From Frigidibacter sp. ROC022 (lineage in GTDB: Bacteria; Pseudomonadota; Alphaproteobacteria; Rhodobacterales; Rhodobacteraceae), in contig NZ_JANQDU010000004.1 of the NCBI RefSeq assembly GCF_024723735.1, positions 430,586-494,585 on the forward strand: a DNA stretch of 64,000 nt, given 5' to 3'. A program made the translations under genes and the position numbers. Shown here piece by piece: positions 9,387 to 21,167 of this stretch; the stretch's first letter is position 1, and each line of letters opens with the position of its first letter. A model generated the notes under the pieces. The model searched no databases and was not told the origin of the DNA. It saw nothing but the letters and a program-made list of their open reading frames with translations.

Positions 9387-10694
9387 TCACCCGCCCATCG
9401 CGTTCGGCAAATAGGTGACGATCTGCGGGAACAGGGTGATCAGCCCGACCGCCAGCAGCAGCAGGAAGAAGAACGGCAGCGCGGCGCGGGCGATCCGCAG
9501 CATGTTCAGCCCGGTCAGGCCCTGGATCACGAACAGGTTGAAGCCGACCGGCGGGGTGATCTGGCTCATCTCGACGACCAGCACCAGATAGATGCCGAAC
9601 CACAACGGGTCGATGCCGACCGCCGTCACCATCGGCATGATGATCGAGGTGGTCAGGACCACCACCGAAATCCCGTCGAGAAAGCAGCCCAGCACCACGA
9701 AGAACAGCGTCAGCGCCGCCAGCAGCGCATATTGCGACAGGCCCAGCCCGGCGATCCAGGCGGCCAGGTTGCGCGGCAGGCCGGTGAAGCCCATCGCCAC
9801 CGACAGCACCGCCGCCCCGGCCAGGATGAAGGCGATCATCGCCGAGGTGCGGGTCGCCGCCAGCAACGCGTCGAGCGCCATCCGGCGCGAGAACTCTCCG
9901 GTCACCTTGGCCAGCAAGAGCGCGAAGACCACGCCCAGGGCGGCGGCGTCGGTGGGCGAGGCGATGCCGGTGTAGATCGAGCCGATCACCGCCAGGATCA
10001 ACCCGGCCACCGGCATCAGTCGGCGCGAGGCGCGGAGCTTGGCGGCGAAGCTCATCCGCGGCCCGCTGTCGGCCGGGATCAGCCCCGGATCGGCCCAGGA
10101 ACGCAGCGCGACAAAGGCCGAGAACAGGCTGACCAGAAGCAGGCCGGGCAGCACCCCGGCGATGAACAGCCGGGCGATGCTCTGCTCGGTCGCCACGCCA
10201 TAGACGATCAGGATGATCGAGGGCGGGATCAGCAGGCCCAGCGTCGCCGACCCGGCCAGGGTGCCGATCACCAGCGATTCGGGGTAGCCGCGGCGGGTCA
10301 GCTCGGGCACCGACATCCGCCCGATGGTGGCGGCGGTGGCGGCGGACGAGCCCGAGACGGCGGCGAAGATGGCGCAGCCCAGGACATTGACATGCAAAAG
10401 CCGCCCCGGCGCGCGCGACAGCCAGGGGGCCAGGCCCTCGAACATGTCGTCGGCCAGCCGCGAGCGCAGCAGGATTTCTCCCATCAGGATGAACAGCGGC
10501 AGCGCGGTCAGCGCGTAGTTGTGGCCCGAGCCCCAGAGCGTCGTCGCCAGCACCAGCCCGACCGGGGCGTTGGAAAAGGCTGCCATCGCGACCAGGGCCG
10601 TCACCAGAAGCGCCAGCGCCACCCAGAGACCCAGGGCCAGAAGCCCGATCAGCAGCGCCAGCAGGACCAGCGCCATCAGCGGGCCCGAGATCAT
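9387..10694 (-). CDS. dctM: TRAP transporter large permease (DctM type)
   Basis: 435 residues with about 12 hydrophobic segments, the ion-transporter-family permease of a tripartite (TRAP) importer in the inner membrane. Family motifs include LPLFILMGEILLRS, SGSSAATAATIG and LIPPSIILIVYGV near the middle, and EMSQITPPVGFNLF near the C-terminus. The start is the ATG overlapping the end of the small-permease gene (ATGA); a longer open frame upstream is not supported. Confidence 0.93.
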   Translation of the reverse strand: MISGPLMALVLLALLIGLLALGLWVALALLVTALVAMAAFSNAPVGLVLATTLWGSGHNYALTALPLFILMGEILLRSRLADDMFEGLAPWLSRAPGRLLHVNVLGCAIFAAVSGSSAATAATIGRMSVPELTRRGYPESLVIGTLAGSATLGLLIPPSIILIVYGVATEQSIARLFIAGVLPGLLLVSLFSAFVALRSWADPGLIPADSGPRMSFAAKLRASRRLMPVAGLILAVIGSIYTGIASPTDAAALGVVFALLLAKVTGEFSRRMALDALLAATRTSAMIAFILAGAAVLSVAMGFTGLPRNLAAWIAGLGLSQYALLAALTLFFVVLGCFLDGISVVVLTTSIIMPMVTAVGIDPLWFGIYLVLVVEMSQITPPVGFNLFVIQGLTGLNMLRIARAALPFFFLLLLAVGLITLFPQIVTYLPNAMGG

Positions 10695-11215
10695 GCCTCG
10701 TCTCCGCCGCGCAGGATCGGACGCCGGGCGCGCAGCGCCTCGACCCAGGTATCGGCCAGCGCCAGGACTAGCACCGCCAGCCCCAGGACCATCAGCGACT
10801 GCGGCAGCCAGAGCGGGATCGCCAGGATGCCGCTGGAGGTGTCGCCGTAGCGCAGGCTCTCGCGCAGAAGGTTGACCGAATAGCCGCAGGCAAAGACCGC
10901 GACGGCCAGGCCCAGCGTCAGGGCCAGGACCTCGGCCGCCCAGTGCAGCACCTGCGGCAGGCGGCCCAGCAGCAGCGTCACCCGGATATGGCCGCCGGCC
11001 CTCAGCGTCGGGCCGAGCGCCAGGAACGACCCGGCGGCCAGCAGATATCCGGCGATGTCGGCATAGGACGGGATGGTCCAGCTCCACTCGGGTCCGAAGG
11101 CACGGGCCACGAGGTTCAGCGAGACCTGCAGCGTCACAAGGGCCACGATGAGGCAGATCGCCAGCGCCGCGAGTGCCTGAGAGACGGCATAGATGAAGTC
11201 CAGGGCCTTGCGCAT
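10691..11215 (-). CDS. dctQ: TRAP transporter small permease (DctQ type)
   Basis: 174 residues with four predicted membrane segments (about 12-35, 50-68, 90-112, 132-155), the DctQ length and layout, including the WTIPSYADIAGYLLAAGSF region. It pairs with DctM downstream, whose start it overlaps. The binding-protein gene lies 51 bases upstream, separated by a perfect hairpin. Confidence 0.9.
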   Translation of the reverse strand: MRKALDFIYAVSQALAALAICLIVALVTLQVSLNLVARAFGPEWSWTIPSYADIAGYLLAAGSFLALGPTLRAGGHIRVTLLLGRLPQVLHWAAEVLALTLGLAVAVFACGYSVNLLRESLRYGDTSSGILAIPLWLPQSLMVLGLAVLVLALADTWVEALRARRPILRGGDEA

Positions 11216-11237
11216 TGCGGTCCCCCCGAAGGCAGGT

Positions 11238-11260
11238 CGGGCCGGGGATGCCCCGGCCCG
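11238..11260 (-). other. Intercistronic hairpin after the TRAP binding-protein gene
   Basis: A perfect 10-bp stem with a 3-base loop begins 7 bases after the dctP stop on the minus strand. There is no T-run. It is placed like the hairpins after the three ABC binding-protein genes in this window. Confidence 0.6.
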
Positions 11261-11266
11261 TTTCCC

Positions 11267-12223
11267 TTACATGTTATAGGCGTCGAGCACCGCCAGCGCT
11301 TCGGGCGAGGCGCTGGCCTTCCAGTTCTCGAGCATCTTGGCGCCGATCTCCTGCAGCCCGGCCAGCAGTTCCGGCGAGGGATCGTAGACCACCATGCCGT
11401 TGTCCTTCAGCACCTGAACCTGGGCCTCGGTCTCGGCCTTCGACATCTCCCAGCCGCGGGCCTCGGCGGCAGCGGCCGCTTCCAGCAGCTTGGTCTGGGT
11501 CTCGGCGTCCAGCGCGTCGAAGACCCGCTTGTTGATGACGACGATGTTCTTCGGCACCCAGGCGTTGATCGGGGTGTAATGGCTGACGAAGTCCCAGGCC
11601 TTGGAATTGGCGCCGGTCGAGGGCGAGGTGATCATCGCCTCGATCTGGCCGGTGGTGAAGGCCTGCGGGATGTCGGGGGCCTCGACCTGCACCGGGGCGG
11701 CCCCGGCCAGCGCGGCGAATTCCTCCAGCGCCGCGTTGTAGGCGCGGAACCGCAGCCCGTTCAGATCGGCCACGCTCTTGATCTCTTTCTCGGTATAGAG
11801 CCCCTGCGCCGGCCAGGCGACGGCGAAGAGCGGCATCAGATCCTGCTTGGCGAGCAGTTCGGTGATCACCGGCTTCTGCGCTTGCCAGAGCTTCCAGGCC
11901 TCGTCGTAGGAGGTCGCCAGGAAGGGCTGGCTGTCGATCCCGAAGGCGGCATCCTCGTTGGACAGGGTCGACAGGAAGAACTCGCCCAGCGGCACCTGCC
12001 GCGAGCGGACCGCGTTCTTGATCTCGGCATGCGGGAACAGGCTTCCCGCCGAATGCACGGTGATCTCGATCCCGCCGCCGGTGGCGTCCTTCAGGTCTTC
12101 GGCGAACTTGACGATGTTCTGGGTGTGGAAGGTGCTGTCGCCATAGGGTGTGGGCATGTCCCAGGTCTCGGCCAGGACCGGGGTGGCGGCGACAAGCGCC
12201 GCGGCCAGAGTGTAAAAGCGCAT
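11267..12223 (-). CDS. dctP: TRAP transporter periplasmic binding protein (DctP type)
   Basis: 318 residues with a signal peptide of 18 residues (cleavage after TPVLA, before ETWDMPTPYGDS). The DctP family region around RFRAYNAALEEFAALAGA carries the conserved Arg that binds the substrate carboxylate. It starts the dctPQM operon and is divergent from a 5-oxoprolinase-type gene. Since pyroglutamate-binding DctP proteins are known in Bordetella, 5-oxoproline or a related cyclic amide acid is a reasonable guess. An in-frame ATG at 12277 would add residues before the signal peptide and is unlikely. Confidence 0.88.
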   Translation of the reverse strand: MRFYTLAAALVAATPVLAETWDMPTPYGDSTFHTQNIVKFAEDLKDATGGGIEITVHSAGSLFPHAEIKNAVRSRQVPLGEFFLSTLSNEDAAFGIDSQPFLATSYDEAWKLWQAQKPVITELLAKQDLMPLFAVAWPAQGLYTEKEIKSVADLNGLRFRAYNAALEEFAALAGAAPVQVEAPDIPQAFTTGQIEAMITSPSTGANSKAWDFVSHYTPINAWVPKNIVVINKRVFDALDAETQTKLLEAAAAAEARGWEMSKAETEAQVQVLKDNGMVVYDPSPELLAGLQEIGAKMLENWKASASPEALAVLDAYNM

Positions 12224-12264
12224 TGCGGGACCCTCTCTGTTGATGTTTATCGGAATATAATGGC

Positions 12265-12291
12265 ATAACGTTGACAATTTGCAAGCGTTAT
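12265..12291 (+). promoter_or_regulatory. 27-bp imperfect dyad in the dctP/oxoprolinase divergent region
   Basis: The arms ATAACG and CGTTAT flank a partly symmetric core with CAA-T-TTG at the centre. It covers a TTGACA hexamer (12271-12276) usable on the plus strand and TTGCAA on the minus strand, so a bound regulator would affect both promoters. A perfect TATAAT lies at 12256-12261. No regulator gene is adjacent. The dyad overlaps the ATG at 12290, arguing against that as the start codon. Confidence 0.5.
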
Positions 12292-12328
12292 GAAAGCAAA
12301 GCCGTCAGTTGATCGGAAAGGCGGGATC

Positions 12329-15922
<3,594 letters not shown>

Positions 15923-16027
15923 CGCGGCCGGGCCGGTTTTCCGACCCGGTTCGCGAGGTTCCTGCTTGCATGCACGGGTCAGGGAATTAAGGGTGGCGAA
16001 AGCGGTCTGGCGGAAGAGGGTGCCGAG

Positions 16028-16846
16028 ATGAAGCTGCGTTCGCTGCTCTATGTTCCCGCCGACAACGCGCGTTTCGTCGCCAAGGCGGCGGCGCGGCATG
16101 CCGATGCGGTGATTCTCGATCTCGAAGATACGGCCCCGGCCGAGGCCCGTCAGGCGGCGCGGGCCGGTCTGGCTGCGGCGGTGGCGACTGTCGGCGCGGC
16201 AGGGGCGCAGGTCATGGTCCGGATCAATGCCGGCGATCTGGACGATGCCCGCGCGGCGGTGGCGGCCGGGGTCACGATGCTTGTGGTGCCCAAGGTGCGG
16301 GCGGCCGGCGATCTGGTGCCGCTGGCCCAGGCGCTGGCCGAGGCCGAAGCCGGGACCGGGGCCGAGATCGGCCTGCTGGCGCTGATCGAGGATCCGGGCG
16401 CGGTGCTGGACGCCCGCGCCATCGCCCGCGGCCCGCGGGTCCGGGGGCTGCTGACCGGCGGCGAAAGCCTGGCCACCGCCATGGGGGCCACCGTGGCCGA
16501 TCCCGAAGTGCTGCGGATGCCGCGGCTTCTGGTGCATTACGCCGCCAAGGCCGAGGGGCTGCTGTCCTTCGGTCTGCTGCGTTCCCTGGCCGACCTGACC
16601 GATCTGGCGGCGATCGCGGCGGCGGCGCGGGAGGCGCGGCGCTTCGGCTTCGACGGGGCGACCTGCGTGCATCCCACCGTGGTGCCGCTGCTGAACCGGG
16701 GGTTCGCGCCCGCGCGGGAAGAGATCGACTGGGCGAGGCGGGTGCTGTCGGGCGCGCAGGGGCGCACCGCCTATCGGATCGACGGCAGCCTGATCGACGA
16801 GGCGGCGATCGACCGGGCGCGGCGCATCCTGGACGACGCCCGCTAG
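16028..16846 (+). CDS. CitE-like HpcH/HpaI aldolase/lyase family protein
   Basis: 272 residues forming a TIM-barrel CoA-ester lyase of the CitE group: LRSLLYVPADNARFVAKA at the N-terminus, VILDLEDTAP (metal-binding acid), MVRINAGDL, and GFDGATCVHPTVVPLLN near the C-terminus. It probably cleaves a malyl- or citramalyl-CoA-like ester. It follows the oxoprolinase gene by 105 bases on the same strand and may share its transcript; how the two reactions connect is not clear. Confidence 0.8.
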   Translation: MKLRSLLYVPADNARFVAKAAARHADAVILDLEDTAPAEARQAARAGLAAAVATVGAAGAQVMVRINAGDLDDARAAVAAGVTMLVVPKVRAAGDLVPLAQALAEAEAGTGAEIGLLALIEDPGAVLDARAIARGPRVRGLLTGGESLATAMGATVADPEVLRMPRLLVHYAAKAEGLLSFGLLRSLADLTDLAAIAAAAREARRFGFDGATCVHPTVVPLLNRGFAPAREEIDWARRVLSGAQGRTAYRIDGSLIDEAAIDRARRILDDAR

Positions 16847-16861
16847 GCCGGGCGGAACCGC

Positions 16862-17299
16862 TCAGGCAATCGCCCTGGGCGCCGCGAGCCTCATCTGCGC
16901 GATCATCAGCCCCGCCAGCTTGTCATAGGCCCGCTGCCAGGCGTCGCGCGTCTCGGCGTCGAATGCGTTGCCCAGCCCGTCCGAGAGCATCTGCAGCAGG
17001 GCCTCGCGCAGATAGGCGAAATGCCGGGGCCGCACGCCATATCCGGCGTGCCGCAGTCCCAGTTCGGCGGCGCTCTGCGCCAGCTTCTGCGGCTCACGCA
17101 GCGAATAGACGATCATCCCGAGCGCCGCCAACAGCTTGGTGCCCTGCAGCTCTATGTCGTTGCGGAACATCGGCCGCAGTTCGGGCGCGATCCGGAACAG
17201 GTGCTCGTAGAACAGCTGCGAGGCATGGTCGCGGATCGGGATGATGCGGGCAAAGCTGATCTGGACCAGCCGGATATCGGTATCCTCGATCAGGGACAT
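16862..17299 (-). CDS. Single-domain bacterial globin
   Basis: 145 residues, the length of a Vitreoscilla-type haemoglobin without a reductase domain. The CD-region Phe lies in PMFRND, a likely distal Gln in ELQGTKLL, and the proximal His in GLRHAGYGV. It would bind haem and O2 or NO. The start ATG at 17299 follows AGGGG. It is transcribed towards the CitE-like gene and divergently from oppA. Confidence 0.85.
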   Translation of the reverse strand: MSLIEDTDIRLVQISFARIIPIRDHASQLFYEHLFRIAPELRPMFRNDIELQGTKLLAALGMIVYSLREPQKLAQSAAELGLRHAGYGVRPRHFAYLREALLQMLSDGLGNAFDAETRDAWQRAYDKLAGLMIAQMRLAAPRAIA

Positions 17300-17325
17300 G
17301 CTGTGCCCCTGGCTTGATGTGACAT
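17290..17325 (-). CDS. Possible 11-residue upstream ORF overlapping the globin start
   Basis: An ATG at 17325, preceded by AAGGAC at good spacing, opens an 11-codon frame whose stop lies inside the globin gene, just after its start codon. If translated, it would couple to globin translation. The peptide (MSHQARGTACP) has no known homologue that I recognise. Confidence 0.3.
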   Translation of the reverse strand: MSHQARGTACP

Positions 17326-17578
17326 GGTGAGTCCTTCGCGCGTTTGCCCCCAATTCATGAAGGCAAACCGGTAAACAAAGCCTATAGAGGCCACGGCGGA
17401 GCCGTGCCGGGGGTCGGACGATCTGCCGCAGTTTCCGCCGGGGCGCGGCAGGGTAATCGCGAAGAAGGGCTTGCGTCGCAGTCGCGCAGTGGCAAGCTGG
17501 CGGAATTGGTCCGGAAGGACCCAACGACTCGGGGGCTGCGGCCCCCTGGGTCGGTATCTTGGAACAAGGGAGAACCTC

Positions 17579-19207
17579 ATGATGATTTCTGCAAGACTGA
17601 CAATCGCAGGCCTGCTCGCGTCGACCTTCCTCGCCAGCCCGGTGCTGGCGGCCGGCACCCACCCGGTGACAGGCGAACCGCTGGCCGACGATCAGACCTT
17701 CACCTATCGGGTTCTCGACGAACATTCCTCGGTCGATCCGCAGGTCGTCGAGGATGTCTCGGGTTCGGAAATCGTCCGCGACCTCTTCGAAGGGCTCTAC
17801 AACCAGGATGCCGACGGCAACCTCGTCCCCGGCGTGGCGACCTCCTACGAGACCAACGACACCAAGGACGTCTACACCTTCCACCTCCGTCCCGAAGCCA
17901 GGTGGTCGAACGGCGACCCGGTGGTCGCGGGCGATTTCGTCTATGCCTGGCGCCGGCTGGTCGATCCCGAACTGGCCTCGCCCTACGCCTGGTTCGGCGA
18001 GCTGATGGCGCTGGAGAACGCCAAGGCGATCATCGCCGGCGAGATGCCGGTGGACCAGCTGGGCGTGAAGGCGGTCGATGACCACACGCTGGAAGTCCAT
18101 CTGTCGCAGTCGATCCCCTATTTCCCGCTGATGACCACCCATGCCTCGACCTTCCCGGCGCCCAGGAAGGTGATCGAGAAATACGGCGCCGAATGGACCA
18201 AGCCCGGCAACATCGTCTCGAACGGCGCCTATGTGCTGACCGAGCATGTGCCGCAGGAACGCTCGGTGCGCGAGCGCAACCCGATGTACTGGGACAACGA
18301 GCATACGATCATCGACAAGGTCGTGGCGCTGGTCATCAATGACGAGAACGTCGCGCTGACCCGCTACCTGGCCGGAGAGCTGGACCGCACCGAAGTGCCC
18401 GCCGGGCAGTATCCGCGGCTCAAGAAGGAATACCCGGACGAGGCGATCAGCTTCCCGCGGCTGTGCAACTACTACTACACCTTCAACCTCTCGCCCTCGG
18501 GCCAGGAAGCAGTCAAGGACGTGCGGGTCCGTCAGGCGCTGAGCCTTGCGGTGGATCGCAAGATCATCACCGAGAACATCCTCGCCGGCGGCCAGCCCGA
18601 AGCCTATACCTTCACCCCGGCGGCCACCGCGGGCTTCACGGTTCCGGACGTCCCGGCGGCCAGCATGACCCAGGCCGAGCGTGACGCGAAGGCCAAGGAA
18701 CTGATGGCGGAAGCGGGCTATGGCCCCGATCAACCGCTGTCGGTCAACCTGATCTACAACACCTCGGAAGCGCACGAGAAGATCGCCGTCGCGCTTGGCC
18801 AGATGTGGAAGCAGAAGCTGGGCGTGCAGGCGACCATCGCCAACATGGAATGGAAGACCTTCCTGGAAGAGCGCGGCAACCAGAACTTCGACCTGGCCCG
18901 CGGCGCCTGGTGCGGGGACTACAACGAGGCCTCGACCTTCCTCGACCTGATGACGACCGACTCGGGCTACAACGACGGCAAGTTCTCGAATGCCGAGGTG
19001 GACGCCCTGATGAACGAGGCCAAGACCGCGGACGATCCGCAGCCGCTCTACACCAAAGTCGAACAGATCATCGCCGAACAGGCGCCGATCATCCCGATCT
19101 ACCACTATGCCGGGGTCTACATGTTGGACACCGACGTCGGCAACTGGCCGGTCAATAACGTCGAGCAGAACTGGTACTCGAAAGACCTCTACAAGAAAGC
19201 CGAATAG
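17579..19207 (+). CDS. oppA: Oligopeptide ABC transporter, periplasmic binding protein
   Basis: 542 residues with a signal peptide of about 24 residues (cleavage near SPVLA-AGTHP). The mature protein is a family 5 solute-binding protein: RDLFEGLYNQDADGNLVPGVA, then LRPEARWSNGDPVVAGDFVYAWRR, and a C-terminal IIPIYHYAGVYML, typical of OppA/MppA. It should bind peptides in the periplasm for the downstream permease and ATPase. The start is one of two adjacent ATGs (17579 and 17582) behind GGGAGA; the longer frame upstream is non-coding. The upstream gap (17326-17578) holds no gene that I can see. Confidence 0.93.
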   Translation: MMISARLTIAGLLASTFLASPVLAAGTHPVTGEPLADDQTFTYRVLDEHSSVDPQVVEDVSGSEIVRDLFEGLYNQDADGNLVPGVATSYETNDTKDVYTFHLRPEARWSNGDPVVAGDFVYAWRRLVDPELASPYAWFGELMALENAKAIIAGEMPVDQLGVKAVDDHTLEVHLSQSIPYFPLMTTHASTFPAPRKVIEKYGAEWTKPGNIVSNGAYVLTEHVPQERSVRERNPMYWDNEHTIIDKVVALVINDENVALTRYLAGELDRTEVPAGQYPRLKKEYPDEAISFPRLCNYYYTFNLSPSGQEAVKDVRVRQALSLAVDRKIITENILAGGQPEAYTFTPAATAGFTVPDVPAASMTQAERDAKAKELMAEAGYGPDQPLSVNLIYNTSEAHEKIAVALGQMWKQKLGVQATIANMEWKTFLEERGNQNFDLARGAWCGDYNEASTFLDLMTTDSGYNDGKFSNAEVDALMNEAKTADDPQPLYTKVEQIIAEQAPIIPIYHYAGVYMLDTDVGNWPVNNVEQNWYSKDLYKKAE

Positions 19208-19228
19208 CCGCGATCCGATCGCGTCTCT

Positions 19229-19256
19229 GGTCCGGTCCCCTTCCGGGGGCCGGGCC
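19229..19256 (+). other. Intercistronic hairpin between oppA and oppB
   Basis: A 12-bp stem with two G-U pairs and a TTCC loop lies about 20 bases after the oppA stop. There is no T-run, so it probably tunes mRNA stability or partial readthrough between oppA and the membrane genes. Confidence 0.6.
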
Positions 19257-19281
19257 CTCCGGCCATCCTGAAGGGGGTTTC

Positions 19282-20205
19282 ATGCTTCGCTACATCTTCC
19301 GTCGCCTTCTCGTGGCGATTCCGACGCTGTTGCTGCTGATCATCATCTGTTTCCTGCTGATGCATGCGGCGCCCGGCGGACCGTTCACCTCGGAGCGCAA
19401 GCTTCCGCCCTCGGTCCTGGCCAATATCGAGGCCAAGTACGGGCTGAACCAGCCGCTCTTCGTGCAGCTCTGGGATTACCTGACCGGGATCCTCCTCCAT
19501 TTCGATTTCGGGCCGTCCTTCCAGTACAAGGACCGCGACGTGAATGACGTGATCGCCACCGGTTTCCCGGTGACGCTGACCTATGGAACCATTTCCTTCG
19601 TCCTGGCCACTGTGGTCGGGGTGGCGCTCGGCGTCCTTGCGGCGGTGCGGCACAACACGCTGCTGGACTACATCGCGGTCGGCGTGACCTTCAGCGCCCA
19701 GGCCCTGCCGAACTTCGTCATGGCGCCGATCCTGGTGATCATCTTCACCTGGCAACTGGGCTGGCTGCCCGGCGGCGGCTGGAACGGCGGGCAGTGGCAA
19801 TATGTGGTGATGCCGGTGATCGCGCTCTCGACCAGCTACATGGCCTCGATCGCGCGGATCACCCGGTCGTCGATGCTCGAGACCCTGCATTCCAACTTCA
19901 TCCGCACCGCGCGGGCCAAGGGCCTGCCGACCCGGAAGATTCTCTGGCGTCACGCCCTGAAACCCGCCCTGATGCCGGTGCTCAGCTATCTCGGCCCGGT
20001 CTTCGTGGCGATGATCACCGGCTCGGTCATCATCGACATGTATTTCTCGACCGGCGGCATCGGGCTCAACTACGTCAACGCCGCCTTCAACCGCGACTAT
20101 GCGGTGATGCTGGGGGTGACGATCCTCTACGGTGCGCTGACGGTGCTGTTCTCGCTGGTTGTCGACGTGGCCTATGCCTGGGTCGATCCGAAGATCCGGT
20201 ATTGA
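19282..20205 (+). CDS. oppB: Oligopeptide ABC transporter permease, OppB type
   Basis: 307 residues with six membrane segments and the family N-terminus MLRYIFRRLLVAIPTLLLL. The periplasmic part contains GLNQPLFVQLWDYL, and the EAA-type coupling loop is near IRTARAKGLPTRKILWRHALKPAL. It forms the inner-membrane channel with OppC. AAGGGGG precedes the ATG at good spacing. Confidence 0.93.
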   Translation: MLRYIFRRLLVAIPTLLLLIIICFLLMHAAPGGPFTSERKLPPSVLANIEAKYGLNQPLFVQLWDYLTGILLHFDFGPSFQYKDRDVNDVIATGFPVTLTYGTISFVLATVVGVALGVLAAVRHNTLLDYIAVGVTFSAQALPNFVMAPILVIIFTWQLGWLPGGGWNGGQWQYVVMPVIALSTSYMASIARITRSSMLETLHSNFIRTARAKGLPTRKILWRHALKPALMPVLSYLGPVFVAMITGSVIIDMYFSTGGIGLNYVNAAFNRDYAVMLGVTILYGALTVLFSLVVDVAYAWVDPKIRY

Positions 20206-20218
20206 GGGGAGCGGTCAG

Positions 20219-21166
20219 ATGGCAGTCACGCAATATTCGAAATCGCTCGAGGATACCGCCGAGCGCCTGACCGAGAGGCTGAGCCAGGCCGAGGCGATCC
20301 GGGGCCGCTCGCTGTGGTTCGACGCAAGGGTCCGGTTCTTCGGCAACAAGGCCGCCGTCGGGGCGCTGGTGGTGCTGATACTGGTCATCGCCTTCGTGCT
20401 GATCGGCCCCAGCTTCGCGGTCTGGTCGAACGAGGAGATCGACTGGGGCCGGATGGGCGACATCGCCACCGCCGGCCGGCCCTCGATCGAGACCGGGCAT
20501 TACTTCGGTCTGGACGATCTCGGCCGCGATCTCTATTCGCGGACCATCCAGGCCACCGGAACCTCGCTGCTGGTCGGGCTGGTCGGGGCCTTCGTCGCGG
20601 TGGTGATCGGCACGCTCTACGGCGCCGTGTCGGGCTATGTCGGCGGCTGGGTCGATGGCGCGATGATGCGCGCCGTCGATATCCTGATCGCGGTGCCCTA
20701 CATGTTCATCATCATCCTTCTGATGGTGATGTTCGACCGCTCCTTCTACATGCTCTTCATCGGCATCGGGGCCACCTCGTGGCTGGCGATGTCGCGGATC
20801 GTGCGCGGCCAGACGCTGAGCCTGCGGCACCGCGAATTCGTCGAGGCGGCCCAGGCCGGCGGCGTCGGCGGCTTCACCATCATCATCCGCCACATCCTGC
20901 CCAACCTGCTGGGCGTGGTGGTGGTCTATGCCACCCTGCTGGTGCCCGAGATGATCCTGGTCGAAAGCTTCATCTCCTTCCTCGGTCTCGGCGTTCAGGA
21001 ACCGGCCACCTCGCTGGGCCGGCTGATCTCGGAAGGTGCCGGCACCATCGCCTATGGCACGATCTGGCAGCTTCTGGTGCCGCTGACCTTCTTCCTTCTC
21101 ACCATCATCTCGCTGTTCTTCATCGGCGACGGTCTGCGCGATGCGCTCGACCCCAAGGATCGCTGA
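20219..21166 (+). CDS. oppC: Oligopeptide ABC transporter permease, OppC type
   Basis: 315 residues. The cytoplasmic N-terminus (about 50 residues) leads into KAAVGALVVLILVIAFVLIG, the first membrane segment. The conserved LGTDDLGRD-like motif is present as FGLDDLGRDLYSR, and the coupling loop is REFVEAAQAGGVGGFTIIIRHILPN. It starts 13 bases after oppB, with AGGGGAG upstream. Confidence 0.93.
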   Translation: MAVTQYSKSLEDTAERLTERLSQAEAIRGRSLWFDARVRFFGNKAAVGALVVLILVIAFVLIGPSFAVWSNEEIDWGRMGDIATAGRPSIETGHYFGLDDLGRDLYSRTIQATGTSLLVGLVGAFVAVVIGTLYGAVSGYVGGWVDGAMMRAVDILIAVPYMFIIILLMVMFDRSFYMLFIGIGATSWLAMSRIVRGQTLSLRHREFVEAAQAGGVGGFTIIIRHILPNLLGVVVVYATLLVPEMILVESFISFLGLGVQEPATSLGRLISEGAGTIAYGTIWQLLVPLTFFLLTIISLFFIGDGLRDALDPKDR

Positions 21167-21167
21167 C

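Noticed and set aside
9252..10850. A 532-codon plus-strand frame opposite the TRAP permease genes
   Set aside because: Gln/Arg/Asp-rich shadow of the DctM and DctQ coding strand, without homology I can see.
17310..17325. An FNR box before the globin gene (CTTGATGTGACAT)
   Set aside because: Only one half-site fits; the second half does not match ATCAA.
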